A DNA stretch of 64,000 bases. It comes from SKVR01 sp964491395. Lineage in GTDB: Bacteria; Bacteroidota; Bacteroidia; Bacteroidales; UBA7960. The stretch covers positions 21,560 through 85,559 of the forward strand of contig CAZBGI010000007.1 of NCBI GenBank assembly GCA_964491395.1, written 5' to 3'. The position numbers and the translations under genes are program-made. The first letter of the stretch is position 1. Each line of letters opens with the position of its first letter. The notes beneath the pieces are model-generated. The model made no database searches, had not been told where the DNA came from, and saw only the letters and a program-made list of their open reading frames with translations. Positions 1 to 9,488 of this stretch are shown here, one piece after another.

Positions 1-2013
1 GAGGACTTACTCTATTTTTATCCCTTCCGTTATATTGATAAAAGCAGATTTTATAAAATACGGGAAATTACCGAGGACATGCCTTATGTGCAGATACGCG
101 GTTATATAAGCCAGGTTCAGCTTCATGGTCAGAAGCGCACTACACGAATGACCGCTGTCCTTACTGACGATCAGGGGAGTTCTGTTGAATTGATTTGGTT
201 TAATGGTTTCAAGTTCCTGAAAAATTTATTTGTCTCCGGACAGGAGTACATTGTTTTTGGCAAACCTACCCGCTTTGGACGCAAATATAACATTGCCCAT
301 CCGGAGGTGGAAGCAGTAAGCCCTGCAGCCATTACACAGCAGTCGAGCATGCATCCGGTTTATCCCTCCACCGAAAAGTTAAAATCAAGGGCATTGGATA
401 GCAAGGGAATCAGCCGTTTGCTGACCACCCTGCTCCCGCAGGTAAAAAACTATATCAACGAGACCCTGCCTGAACACCTGCGTGAAGAATTGAAATTACC
501 ACCTCTGCGACAGTCTCTAATCAATGTGCACTTCCCGGAAACTCCTCATTTGCTGGCAAGAGCCCGGGCAAGGCTTAAATTTGAAGAGTTGTTTTATATC
601 CAGCTGGCTTTGCTTCGGCTCAAGCACATGCGGGTATCCGAATCCAGGGGACAAATCTTCAAAGTGGTGGGAGAACACTTCAACGAGTTTTACCACCAAC
701 ATCTGCGTTTTGAACTCACGGGGGCTCAAAAACGCGTAATCAAAGAAATCAGGTCCAACACATTAAGCGGGAAACAAATGAACCGCCTGCTGCAGGGAGA
801 TGTGGGAAGCGGCAAAACCATTGTGGCACTCATGACCATGCTCATTGCCATCGACAATGGTTTTCAGGCCTGTCTGATGGCACCCACCGAAGTCCTGGCC
901 AATCAGCATTTTGAATCATTGAGCCTTATGCTCGAAGGAATGAACCTGAAAATTGATCTCCTCACAGGCTCTACCCGAAAGGCCAGAAGAAAAAAGATCC
1001 ACGAAGAATTGCTGGAGGGCAGTTTGCACATCCTCATTGGCACCCATGCACTGATTGAGGATGTCGTTGTTTTCAAAAACCTGGGCATGGTGGTTATCGA
1101 CGAGCAACATCGCTTCGGAGTGGCACAGCGGGCCAAACTATGGAAGAAAAACCAAATATCGCCCCACGTGCTGGTAATGACAGCAACCCCCATTCCCCGC
1201 ACCCTGGCCATGACTTTATATGGAGATTTGGATATTTCTGTTATTGATGAACTGCCTCCGGGGCGAAAACCAATTAAAACGTTGCACCAATACGATAGCA
1301 ACCGTCTGAAAGTTTTTGGTTTCATGCGCGAACAGATAAAACAAGGGAGACAGATTTACGTGGTGTACCCCCTCATCCAGGAATCGGAAACCCTTGACCT
1401 GAAGGATTTGCAGGATGGTTATGAAAGTATCATGAGGGAATTTCCCCTGCCTGAATACGCGGTGAGCATTGTACACGGCAGGATGAAACCAGCCGATAAG
1501 GATTATGAGATGCAGCGTTTTGTGAAAGGAGAAACACAGATTATGGTAGCTACTACAGTGATTGAGGTGGGCATCAATGTACCCAATGCCAGCGTGATGG
1601 TCATTGAGAGTGCCCAGCGCTTTGGTTTATCTCAGCTCCACCAGTTGCGCGGACGTGTAGGTCGTGGTGCTGACCAATCGTGGTGTATTCTGATGACAGA
1701 TTATAAACTATCCTCCGATGCCCGAAAAAGAATGGAAACTATGGTGAGCACCAATGATGGGTTTGTGATTGCTGAAACAGACATGAAACTGAGAGGCCCC
1801 GGCGATATTCATGGCACACAGCAAAGCGGACTTTTGGATTTAAAAATTGCCAGCATTACCAAAGACGAGAAAATTTTAAAATATGCCCGTATGAAAGCGG
1901 AAGAAATTCTGGAAAAAGATCCTGACCTGAATCTTCCTCAAAACCAGATTCTCGCACGCACCTTACAACAAAAAGAAAAAGGAAGCAGCATAACCTGGAG
2001 CAAGATCAGTTAG
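1..2013 (+). CDS. recG: ATP-dependent DNA helicase RecG (5' partial)
   Basis: RecG is the superfamily 2 helicase that remodels stalled forks and Holliday junctions. The reading frame is open from base 1 (first residues EDLLYFYPFRYIDKS), so the start lies upstream and roughly 30 residues of a normal ~700-aa protein are missing; the ATG at 79 is internal. An N-terminal wedge/OB region is followed by the helicase core with Walker A GDVGSGKT (near base 800), the DEQHRFG box (near 1097), the ATPIPRT motif, and the C-terminal QLRGRVGRG and LRGPGDIHGTQQSG segments typical of RecG. It ends convergently with the TonB gene and shares a terminator with it. No frameshift is seen. Confidence 0.97.
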   Translation, partial: EDLLYFYPFRYIDKSRFYKIREITEDMPYVQIRGYISQVQLHGQKRTTRMTAVLTDDQGSSVELIWFNGFKFLKNLFVSGQEYIVFGKPTRFGRKYNIAHPEVEAVSPAAITQQSSMHPVYPSTEKLKSRALDSKGISRLLTTLLPQVKNYINETLPEHLREELKLPPLRQSLINVHFPETPHLLARARARLKFEELFYIQLALLRLKHMRVSESRGQIFKVVGEHFNEFYHQHLRFELTGAQKRVIKEIRSNTLSGKQMNRLLQGDVGSGKTIVALMTMLIAIDNGFQACLMAPTEVLANQHFESLSLMLEGMNLKIDLLTGSTRKARRKKIHEELLEGSLHILIGTHALIEDVVVFKNLGMVVIDEQHRFGVAQRAKLWKKNQISPHVLVMTATPIPRTLAMTLYGDLDISVIDELPPGRKPIKTLHQYDSNRLKVFGFMREQIKQGRQIYVVYPLIQESETLDLKDLQDGYESIMREFPLPEYAVSIVHGRMKPADKDYEMQRFVKGETQIMVATTVIEVGINVPNASVMVIESAQRFGLSQLHQLRGRVGRGADQSWCILMTDYKLSSDARKRMETMVSTNDGFVIAETDMKLRGPGDIHGTQQSGLLDLKIASITKDEKILKYARMKAEEILEKDPDLNLPQNQILARTLQQKEKGSSITWSKIS

Positions 2014-2040
2014 TCTCTGTTTTTGACCAGGTTCAAAAAA

Positions 2041-2078
2041 AAACCGCTGAGGATTGTCCACAGCGGCTTTTTTTTTAT
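2041..2078. terminator. Bidirectional intrinsic terminator
   Basis: The stem CCGCTG (2044-2049) / CAGCGG (2061-2066) is flanked by an A-run on the left and a T-run on the right. It can therefore end both recG (+) and the convergent TonB gene (-). Confidence 0.85.
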
Positions 2079-2089
2079 ACTATTTCTGC

Positions 2090-2764
2090 TTAGTTAAGGA
2101 CGAAACGGATAGGCAGGTTAAACTGTACCCTAACAGCCTGACCTCTCTGACGCCCCGGAGTCCATTTGGGCATGGTTTGTACAACTCTGACAGCCTCTTC
2201 ATCAAGACCTCCTCCCACACCTCTGAGAACTCTCACGTCGGTGATGTTTCCATCGCGCTCAACCACGAAGGTAACAAATACAGTACCCTGGATTCCTGCT
2301 TCACGAGCCATGGTGGGATACTTCAGGTTATCTTGCAGAAACTGCATCAAAGCGGCTTGTCCACCGGGAAATTCGGGTTCATCTTCCACAATGGTAAAGA
2401 TTTCCTCCTCTTCGACCTCTTCCTCTTCTACCACAATGGGCGTAAATTCCTCTACCTCTGTAAAAACATCGGCCTCGGTATCAATGGTAAATTCTTCCTC
2501 AATTTCCACATCGTCATCTACAATGATAAGCTCTGTAGAAGGCTCCGGAGGTGGAGGGGGAGGAGGAGTTTCCTGACGGGTAATCGGAATATCTTCTTCC
2601 TCGATAATCTCAACGTCTAACTGGCCAAGATCAAGGGCCTGTCTTTCGTATTGCTTATATTCAAAAGCCATCCATACAAATACCAAAGCGATTATCATTC
2701 CTATCTGCAGGAATATCCGCTTTTTATTTTCAAGATCTGCTTTTGGTGTTTTTTTTGCTTCCAT
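2090..2764 (-). CDS. TonB family energy transducer
   Basis: TonB proteins carry proton-motive energy from ExbB/ExbD in the inner membrane to outer-membrane receptors. This 224-aa protein has a short basic cytoplasmic tail, one N-terminal membrane segment (about residues 17-34), a proline run (PPPPPPPEP), a very acidic periplasmic linker, and a C-terminal TonB domain beginning near EFPGGQAALMQFL and ending LPIRFVLN. The acidic linker is typical of Bacteroidota TonB paralogues. It is a single gene here; the ExbB/ExbD cluster lies about 15 kb away. Which receptors it serves cannot be told from sequence. Confidence 0.93.
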   Translation of the reverse strand: MEAKKTPKADLENKKRIFLQIGMIIALVFVWMAFEYKQYERQALDLGQLDVEIIEEEDIPITRQETPPPPPPPEPSTELIIVDDDVEIEEEFTIDTEADVFTEVEEFTPIVVEEEEVEEEEIFTIVEDEPEFPGGQAALMQFLQDNLKYPTMAREAGIQGTVFVTFVVERDGNITDVRVLRGVGGGLDEEAVRVVQTMPKWTPGRQRGQAVRVQFNLPIRFVLN

Positions 2765-2867
2765 AAGGTTTATTTATATTAGTTTTTAGACAGTTGTGCG
2801 GTTCATGAAAGATGACACTTCGGGTGCGCTAATATACGAATTTTTTAACAACTCCTGAAATCAAATT

Positions 2868-3260
2868 TTATTTATGCATAAAAGCCGGGAGATATTGTTT
2901 TCCGTGCTTTAAAATCAATATACCCACTAAACATCCTGCAACATCAGCAATAAAATCCCAGAAATCTCCCGTCCGTTCCGCCAAAAATATGTGTTGAACA
3001 ACTTCTGTCAGCATGCTATAAATAACGCCCAGAAGAAGGGTAATGGTATACACATATTTCTGACACCATCGGGCAGGCTGTTTTGAAAGGCCATAACCCA
3101 GTAAAAAAGTAAATACAGCAAAAATGCCTAGATGTACCAGTTTGTCAAAATGCGGTATGGCAAGGAACGGTGTCTTTGGGAAACTACTTCCGGGGACACT
3201 AAGTACCCATAAAATCAACAGTGACCACAATATCGCCGGAAGTAGATATCTGAATTTCAT
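2868..3260 (-). CDS. VanZ family membrane protein
   Basis: A 130-aa protein with about four membrane segments and the VanZ-family pattern: an N-terminal helix, then HFDKLVHLGIFAVFTFLLGYGL, and a C-terminal segment with TEVVQHIFLAERTGDFWDFIADVAG, where the conserved acidic and His residues sit. VanZ itself gives low-level teicoplanin resistance, but most family members have no known role. It lies 70 bp downstream of gcvH on the same strand and may be co-transcribed, a common arrangement in Bacteroidota. Confidence 0.85.
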   Translation of the reverse strand: MKFRYLLPAILWSLLILWVLSVPGSSFPKTPFLAIPHFDKLVHLGIFAVFTFLLGYGLSKQPARWCQKYVYTITLLLGVIYSMLTEVVQHIFLAERTGDFWDFIADVAGCLVGILILKHGKQYLPAFMHK

Positions 3261-3330
3261 ACTAAAGGTAAAGATTTTACCCTACATCTTTGAAGCCGTG
3301 CAGGCAAATCCTGATACAAAACTATCAGTT

Positions 3331-3705
3331 TTAAAGGATTTCCTTGTAAGCATCTGCATCCAACAATGCATCTGCTTCGCTGGGATCAGACATTTTTATC
3401 TTCACAATCCATCCCTCATTGTAAGGGTCTTTATTTACTGTCTCCGGATTGCTTTCCAGTTCTTCATTAAACTCAGTAACTTCTCCGGAAACAGGCATAA
3501 ACAAGTCAGATACCGTTTTAACAGCTTCAATGGTGCCAAATGTTTCTTCTTGCTCCAGGGGCTCTCCGATGGTATTTACTTCAATATATACAATATCGCC
3601 AAGTTCATTTTGAGCGTAATCGGTAATACCAACGGTAGCAATGTCACCATCTACCTTAATCCATTCGTGATCTTTGGTGTACTTTAAGTTGTCGGGAATG
3701 TTCAT
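3331..3705 (-). CDS. gcvH: Glycine cleavage system H protein
   Basis: GcvH is the lipoylated carrier that shuttles the aminomethyl group between the P, T and L proteins of glycine cleavage. The 124-aa product has the standard length and the lipoyl-attachment segment ETFGTIEAVKTVS with acceptor Lys63. The reading frame runs upstream to 3777, but those 24 codons are unlike the family; the ATG at 3705 (MNIPDNLKY) matches the usual N-terminus. No gcvP, gcvT or lipoylation genes are nearby. A -7-like TATTTTTG (complement of 3752-3759) lies about 50 bp upstream, with a poorly spaced -33. Confidence 0.96.
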   Translation of the reverse strand: MNIPDNLKYTKDHEWIKVDGDIATVGITDYAQNELGDIVYIEVNTIGEPLEQEETFGTIEAVKTVSDLFMPVSGEVTEFNEELESNPETVNKDPYNEGWIVKIKMSDPSEADALLDADAYKEIL

Positions 3706-3933
3706 GATATATATTTTTTTGTAAATATGTATTGATGTTTTCTTGGTGGGCCAAAAATACAACCTTTTTTCCAACAAAAAAACCTGTAAACTAAAAAACT
3801 CTGCAAACTTTGCGGCCTCATTTTTGCAGCATCAAAACTACTTTTACATTCAATGAAAAGAGCAAAACAATAATCATCCCGCTCCCTTTTCAGATATCCG
3901 GGGATTCTTTATCTTTACAGAAAATTGACAATT

Positions 3934-5307
3934 ATGAGCAGACCTGTTTTATTCGCATGGGCCATCCTGTTTTTTGGCTTAACTTGCTGTAGCACAACTC
4001 AAACTACGAGCGTTGCAACGGTAGAGGAACCCATTGGTGGAGGGGATGGCCTTTTTATTAACTATCCTCCCGGGGAGGAAAATACTGAGGAGGAGAATTA
4101 CGTGGAGGAAAATAATTACAGGAAGAATTATAACAACGATGACATGACACGCCCAGAAAATAATCCTCCCGGTGAGATGCTACAGGATATGAACCATTTT
4201 TCGCTGGAATTTTTCCGGCAACTCAGTGAAGAGAATCCCAACCAAAGCATGGCTTTTTCTCCTGCATCACTAAACATGGCCATGGCCATTGTTTATTCCG
4301 GTGCCAGGGAAGAAACCCAGAAACAAATGAGTAAATTACTGGGGTTTTCACTCCAATATTCGGATTTTCATCCGGCCTGGCATGCATACTTTTCCGAAAT
4401 GCAGCATATCACACGGGATACCCTGGTTGATTTCAATCTGGCTAACAAAGTGTTTCTTGAGCAATCTTATGAAATTCTTACCCAATATAAAGAAGATGTA
4501 GAAACCTGGCACAATGGAGCATTTGAAAAAACTGACTTTCTCAACCATCCCCGGGAAGCAGAGCAGCATATCAATTCGTGGGTGGAAGATTTAACCCGCA
4601 ACAGAATACAGGATTTGATTCCTTCCGGCACACTGTCCGACCTTACCCGGTTGGTCCTGGTCAATGCCATGTATATTAAATCGGACTGGAAACATCCCTT
4701 TAAAGAAGAAAATACCCGGGAAAAGATGTTCCGAACCCTCTCTGGGGAGGAGATTCCCAAAGATTTCATGATACAGCGGCAAAGCAACATACCCTGGTAT
4801 GAGGGTGAAGATTTCACCGCTTTGGAGCTTCCCTATACTACTCCTGAATTATCGCTTATTCTTATCAAGCCCCATGATAAAACAACGGAAGACCTAACCC
4901 GTTTCATTCCGGATGTAGAAACTTATAACCAAATCATCCGTGGCCTCAGGCAGGAAGAGGTAGAGATGGAAATCCCCTCCTTTAAACTGGAAACTGCATT
5001 TACATTATCCGAACCCCTGAGAGAAGCGGGACTGGAAGAAGCATTTGACCAAAGAGCTGATTTTTCCGGAATCAGCGGAAGAAAAGATTTGCATATCAGC
5101 GATGTATTGCAGAAAGTTTTTTTTGAGATCGATGAAAAAGGATCCGAAGCTGCCGCGGCCACCGCAGTGGTTGTGGTTACCACCTCTATGCCGGTTGACC
5201 CTCCCAATTATAGTCCCAAGCAATTTGTAGCAAATCACCCCTTTATTTTTATCCTGAAGGAGAACAAGTTTAACACACCGCTTTTCACTGGTAAAATAGT
5301 AAACTAG
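3934..5307 (+). CDS. Secreted serpin-type protease inhibitor (probable lipoprotein)
   Basis: Serpins trap serine or cysteine proteases by insertion of the cleaved reactive loop. The 457-aa product starts at ATG 3934 (a TTG nine bases upstream is less likely). It has a hydrophobic signal segment ending FFGLTCCS, suggesting a lipoprotein, then an acidic linker to about residue 85, then a full serpin fold beginning HFSLEFFRQLSEENPNQSMAFSP. The hinge EKGSEAAAAT (P17-P8, from E401) is the small-residue type of inhibitory serpins. Counting from P17 places P1-P1' at Thr417-Ser418. The C-terminal NHPFIFILKE and PLFTGKIVN are conserved. A -7-like TATCTTTA (3910-3917) sits just upstream, giving a very short leader. 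The natural target protease is unknown. Confidence 0.93.
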   Translation: MSRPVLFAWAILFFGLTCCSTTQTTSVATVEEPIGGGDGLFINYPPGEENTEEENYVEENNYRKNYNNDDMTRPENNPPGEMLQDMNHFSLEFFRQLSEENPNQSMAFSPASLNMAMAIVYSGAREETQKQMSKLLGFSLQYSDFHPAWHAYFSEMQHITRDTLVDFNLANKVFLEQSYEILTQYKEDVETWHNGAFEKTDFLNHPREAEQHINSWVEDLTRNRIQDLIPSGTLSDLTRLVLVNAMYIKSDWKHPFKEENTREKMFRTLSGEEIPKDFMIQRQSNIPWYEGEDFTALELPYTTPELSLILIKPHDKTTEDLTRFIPDVETYNQIIRGLRQEEVEMEIPSFKLETAFTLSEPLREAGLEEAFDQRADFSGISGRKDLHISDVLQKVFFEIDEKGSEAAAATAVVVVTTSMPVDPPNYSPKQFVANHPFIFILKENKFNTPLFTGKIVN

Positions 5308-5335
5308 AAAACAGGCGAATTTCCCGTTGATTGAT

Positions 5336-5390
5336 GAGTAGCAGGAAGCAGAAGAGAACCCTCTCTTTGCCAATGCTACTCTTTTCTTTT
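5336..5390 (+). terminator. Terminator of the serpin gene
   Basis: The hairpin GAGTAGCA (5336-5343) / TGCTACTC (5374-5381), with an inner AGAG/CTCT stem, is followed by TTTTCTTTT. Its right arm overlaps the stop codon of the convergent mazG gene (5376-5378). Confidence 0.7.
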
Positions 5391-6179
5391 GATAAGTTCG
5401 GGAGATGCCTCCATTTTCTTGGCCTCATTCCAGAAAACATCCATTTCTGCCAAGGTCATTTTGTGCATATCTCTGTCGGCTTCCTTTGATTTTTGCTCCA
5501 GATATTCGAAACGTCTCATAAACTTCTTGTTGGTACGCTCAAGGGCACTCTCAGGATTTACACCAATGAATCGTGCATAATTGATAAGAGAAAACAGTAA
5601 ATCTCCAAATTCCTCTTCTACCTTAGCAGCAGAGCCCTTGTTTTCTACTTCATGTTTCAACTCGCTGAGTTCCTCCTGTACTTTATCCCACACCTGGTGA
5701 GGTTGCTCCCAGTCAAAACCCACCCCTTTTACTTTATCCTGAATACGGTAAGCCTTCACCATGGCTGGAAGTGAGCGCGGAACACCTGCCAGCACATTTT
5801 TACGCCCCTCTTTCATCTTAATCTTTTCCCAGTTTTCCTTTACTTCCTCATCATCGGCTACCTTAACATCTCCATAAATATGCGGATGCCGGTTGATGAG
5901 TTTTTGGTTGATCCCTTCTATCACCCCCTGGATGTCAAACGCTTTTTTTTCCTCCCCGATTTTAGCATAAAACACAATATGAAGAAGCAAATCTCCCAGT
6001 TCTTTTTTGATCTCTTCGAGGTCATTGTCCAGAATGGCATCTGCCAGTTCATACGTTTCCTCGATGGTAAGATGCCGAAGAGTTTCAAGCGTCTGTTTCT
6101 TATCCCAGGGGCATTTGGCCCTCAGTTCGTCCATGATATCCAGTAGTTCAGAAAAAGCCTGCAATCTCGAATCTGTCAT
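5376..6179 (-). CDS. mazG: Nucleoside triphosphate pyrophosphohydrolase MazG
   Basis: MazG hydrolyses (d)NTPs to monophosphate and pyrophosphate, cleaning the nucleotide pool and, in some bacteria, affecting ppGpp levels. The 267-aa protein carries two MazG repeats: an N-terminal one with CPWDKKQTLETLRHLTIEE followed by EELGDLLLHIVFYA-type metal-binding Glu/Asp residues, and a C-terminal one with EEFGDLLFSLINYARF. It is convergent with the serpin gene. The 258 bp upstream, before the kinase gene, show no clear signal. Confidence 0.95.
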   Translation of the reverse strand: MTDSRLQAFSELLDIMDELRAKCPWDKKQTLETLRHLTIEETYELADAILDNDLEEIKKELGDLLLHIVFYAKIGEEKKAFDIQGVIEGINQKLINRHPHIYGDVKVADDEEVKENWEKIKMKEGRKNVLAGVPRSLPAMVKAYRIQDKVKGVGFDWEQPHQVWDKVQEELSELKHEVENKGSAAKVEEEFGDLLFSLINYARFIGVNPESALERTNKKFMRRFEYLEQKSKEADRDMHKMTLAEMDVFWNEAKKMEASPELIKRKE

Positions 6180-6437
6180 ATTTGTTGTTTTTTGAGGTAT
6201 TCTTGGTTGTTGTCGATGAAATCAATTCGCGTTTTGATAGCCACATTCAGGAAACTACACCTGATTTTTGCCTGGATACTTTATCCTTCCGGGTAGCAGT
6301 TTGAGCAAAGCTAACTTTGATTTATCTCACAAAGGTAACAACAAATGGCCGGGGAATTCCACAATTAACTGAATCAATTTGCAAAATGACGGGTTCCAGA
6401 TGGTGAATATCTGAAAACGATTTGGGGAACAGACTCC

Positions 6438-9400
6438 TTATTCAGATACGAGTGTAAGGGGTAGCTGAATCCAGAAGGTAGAACCTCTATGTTGTTCACT
6501 CTCGACACCAATTTTCCCTTCCATCAGGGTAACGAGTTCCCTGCAAATATACAAGCCAATGCCTGCACCATCGTATTCACGGGTATAGGACTGATCGGCC
6601 TGCGTAAACTTTTCAAACAGAACAGGAATAATTTCCCGGTCTATTCCGATACCATTATCCTTCACCTCCACCCTCACTTCCATGGTATTGTCTTTTTGGA
6701 TACTTCCCCAGGCTATCAACACCACTTCACCGCCGGAGTAGGTAAATTTTATGGCATTGGCCAGTAAATTGCCTATTATCTGGCGCAGCCTGAACTCATC
6801 TCCCAAAAGCATGCCTTTGTATTGAATATGATTTTCAACCCTAAGGGTAATATGCTTTTGAATGGCTGATGCTTTAAAAATACTAATGGCTTTTTCCATC
6901 ATAACCTCAATGTTGAAGGGCTTGTTGCGGATAACAATCCCCTCTGATTCGAGCCTGGAAAGTTCATGAATATTACTGATGAGTTCCAGCAAGCTATCGG
7001 ACGATTCCTTTACTACTTTGAGCATTTCTTTCTGAGAGTCGTTCAGCTGGCTGTGCATGAGCATGTCGGACATCCCTATGATACCACTGAGCGGAGTACG
7101 CATCTCATGACTCATGTTATCCAAAAATAAATCCTTGGCTTGAGCAGTTCTTTGAAGGATTTCTTCTTGCTTTTTCTGTTCCTGCTTTTGTTTTTCCAGG
7201 GTAATATCCTTGGATATTCGGCAAAGAAATTTATTCTGACCGGCAGTAAAAACAAAACTGGTAAGAGAAAGGTGAAGTAGTTTGCCCGCGCTATTCCTGA
7301 TGGTAATTTCCGAAACAAGCGGCTCTCTGGTATCGTTTGAACGGAAAAACCGGAAGAATCTTTCTTTAAGCTTCTGGGGTGGTTGCTGTGGATGTTGTTT
7401 TTGCAAAGCAGGATTGAACAGGATGCTTGATTCAATCTCCCAGGCGTACTTCCCCGTAACAGTTTCACTATTTAACCCGGTGATGAGTTCTGCACTGGGG
7501 TTCCATTCCGTAATGATCCCATCTTCTTTCACCACCACAATTGCATCCAGCGATTGTTCCACAAGGTTTTTAAATTTCAGCTCACTTTCGGTTAGATTTC
7601 TCTGTGCCTTTTTCAGCTCACTGATATCCTGGGCAACTCCGATAATTTTTTCATCTTTCTGCAGGGTGCCGCGGGTGTAAACAAACAAGTTTTTTTTGTG
7701 TGAAGTAACAAGTTTCAACTCAAGTTCGAGTTCATAAGCAACCTCATTTTGATGCTCAATGGCTGCCTCTATAGCCTTTGTTATTTTTGAAACTTCTTCC
7801 GCAGGGGTGTATCGGTCCAGGAATTCTTCCATAGGAATGGCAATATCCTGTTCGTCATCTTCATTGGAAATCTCAGGTTCAAGCTTCTCAAAAAGCTTCC
7901 TGCTTAAAATAAAACACCGGCTTTTAAAATCAAACCCCCAATACCAGATTTTGGCTAAACTGGCCGCATCCGACAACATTCCAGAGGTTTTGATGAGCCT
8001 GTTTCTCATGTCAAAACCATAGGAAGCATTGGAAATCATTCGCCCAAAAGCATCCAAAATATAGGCATTAATTTCAGTTCCCGGCCTTGTCAGGAAAGAG
8101 ACGGTTCCGTAAAGTTTTTTACCTGCATACAGTCCACAGGAGAAAAAGCGGTCAACATTGAGAATCTTCTCAATTTTCCGGGCAACAGGCTCTGCAATCG
8201 TTCCGAAAGTGAGCTCATGAATTCCCCTGGTGTTTTCTTTTACTCTTAGTTTTATAATTTTATTATACAGTTCCCCTCCCTTTTTAAGGGGGTACTTTTT
8301 GTGTAAAGGGTGTTTTCCTATAAGTTGAGAAATAATGTTCATGTTACTTCCAAAACCTTCAGCAAAAACAGTTTGCAAATACTCCTCCTCAGGGTTGTAT
8401 CTGTTAACCAACACTACTGAGTTTTCAATCAGGTCATAGGCAGTTTGTCCAATAAAATTAAACAATTCTTCCTCTGTACGAAGGGAGGCAATCAGGTCAA
8501 TGGCAGCTTCATTCAAAACCTGAATTTGCTTGTTAAAATGTTTTTCTGTCTTTTCATAGTGGGCGATGGTGGTGATATCAGTGATACTCATTACAACCCA
8601 GGAAGAGTTTTTTACCGGACTGATGCTGCCGTTGAAATATTTGTCCTTCAGATGAAAAGCAAAATCCTTATTTTTTTGTTGATGGGTAGCTGAGAAGAAT
8701 TCGTCCGTATTGTAACCGTTGTTGCTGAATACCTGGAAAAGAGTATTCTTCAGAGCATCGTCGGTTTTATGCAACCCCAGAAATTCCATACTTTTGGGAT
8801 TGGCATATTCAAACTCTTGCAAGGCCGTGTCAAACAACAAAATCCCATAATGAAGGCTTCCATATAGTTTATCAAAAACTTCTGCAATTTCATTATCTGT
8901 TTTCCCAGAAGAGCGCAGGAAGTTCTGGTTAACCCCGGCATCTTTTTTATCATTTCCGTTGTTCAGGAGTTCAAGTTTCAGGATTAGGTTCTTCAGCAGC
9001 TCAGCAGTAATTTCCAGGAAGTCTTCAAACGCCGCGTCCCATTTGTGGCCCACATGATTGCTTAACAAAGCTACAAACCCGGTTTTGTTATCATCGAATG
9101 CTAACGCTTTCTGTATAAAAGCCTTGCAGTGGGTTACGCGAAACAGCTTGCTGTCATAGGGGTAAGTATCGGGAATGTTCAGGGTATTGCTAATCTGGAA
9201 GCAATTTCCCGGGGTACTGAATTTTCCCCAAATCTGATAATCCCTGAGATTGAGTTGCTGCAAGCTGTTGGTAACAGAAAGCAATCCTTCACGGTGCCAT
9301 TCATGAGTAACTGAAAAAGTATCGGACCTGGGATCGGTAAGAAAAATCAAAGCACGATCTGCGGCAAAAACCGTGGCAATATCCCTCAGGCTGTCGGAAA

Positions 9401-9488
9401 TAACCTTTCGTAAGCTATGGGCATCATTATTTACCAGATTGCGAGACAACCCAATAATAATGCGGTTTTTGAGTGTTTCCTTTTCCAA
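6438..9488 (-). CDS. PAS/GAF multi-sensor histidine kinase
   Basis: A 1016-aa cytoplasmic kinase with no evident membrane segment. Approximate order: N-terminal GAF-like region (1-170), a PAS-like segment (200-305), a second GAF-like region (320-500), a PAS/PAC (505-625), a clear PAS starting FKNLVEQSLDAIVVV (about 640), HisKA with SHEMRTPLSGIIG (His near 791), and HATPase_c with the N-box NLLANAIKFT and G-box DNGIGID / GAGIGLYICRELV. There is no receiver domain, and no response regulator lies next to it, so it is an orphan. A TATATTTG -7 motif (complement of 9607-9614) lies about 120 bp upstream. The signal and the partner are unknown. Confidence 0.93.
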   Translation of the reverse strand: MEKETLKNRIIIGLSRNLVNNDAHSLRKVISDSLRDIATVFAADRALIFLTDPRSDTFSVTHEWHREGLLSVTNSLQQLNLRDYQIWGKFSTPGNCFQISNTLNIPDTYPYDSKLFRVTHCKAFIQKALAFDDNKTGFVALLSNHVGHKWDAAFEDFLEITAELLKNLILKLELLNNGNDKKDAGVNQNFLRSSGKTDNEIAEVFDKLYGSLHYGILLFDTALQEFEYANPKSMEFLGLHKTDDALKNTLFQVFSNNGYNTDEFFSATHQQKNKDFAFHLKDKYFNGSISPVKNSSWVVMSITDITTIAHYEKTEKHFNKQIQVLNEAAIDLIASLRTEEELFNFIGQTAYDLIENSVVLVNRYNPEEEYLQTVFAEGFGSNMNIISQLIGKHPLHKKYPLKKGGELYNKIIKLRVKENTRGIHELTFGTIAEPVARKIEKILNVDRFFSCGLYAGKKLYGTVSFLTRPGTEINAYILDAFGRMISNASYGFDMRNRLIKTSGMLSDAASLAKIWYWGFDFKSRCFILSRKLFEKLEPEISNEDDEQDIAIPMEEFLDRYTPAEEVSKITKAIEAAIEHQNEVAYELELELKLVTSHKKNLFVYTRGTLQKDEKIIGVAQDISELKKAQRNLTESELKFKNLVEQSLDAIVVVKEDGIITEWNPSAELITGLNSETVTGKYAWEIESSILFNPALQKQHPQQPPQKLKERFFRFFRSNDTREPLVSEITIRNSAGKLLHLSLTSFVFTAGQNKFLCRISKDITLEKQKQEQKKQEEILQRTAQAKDLFLDNMSHEMRTPLSGIIGMSDMLMHSQLNDSQKEMLKVVKESSDSLLELISNIHELSRLESEGIVIRNKPFNIEVMMEKAISIFKASAIQKHITLRVENHIQYKGMLLGDEFRLRQIIGNLLANAIKFTYSGGEVVLIAWGSIQKDNTMEVRVEVKDNGIGIDREIIPVLFEKFTQADQSYTREYDGAGIGLYICRELVTLMEGKIGVESEQHRGSTFWIQLPLTLVSE

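Noticed and set aside
903..1325. Minus-strand frames within recG
   Set aside because: recG motifs cover the same bases on the plus strand; the antisense translation shows no domain.
2054..2620. 188-codon plus-strand frame opposite the TonB gene
   Set aside because: Shadow of the real gene; it also starts inside the terminator region and reads as low-complexity Ser/Thr in one frame.
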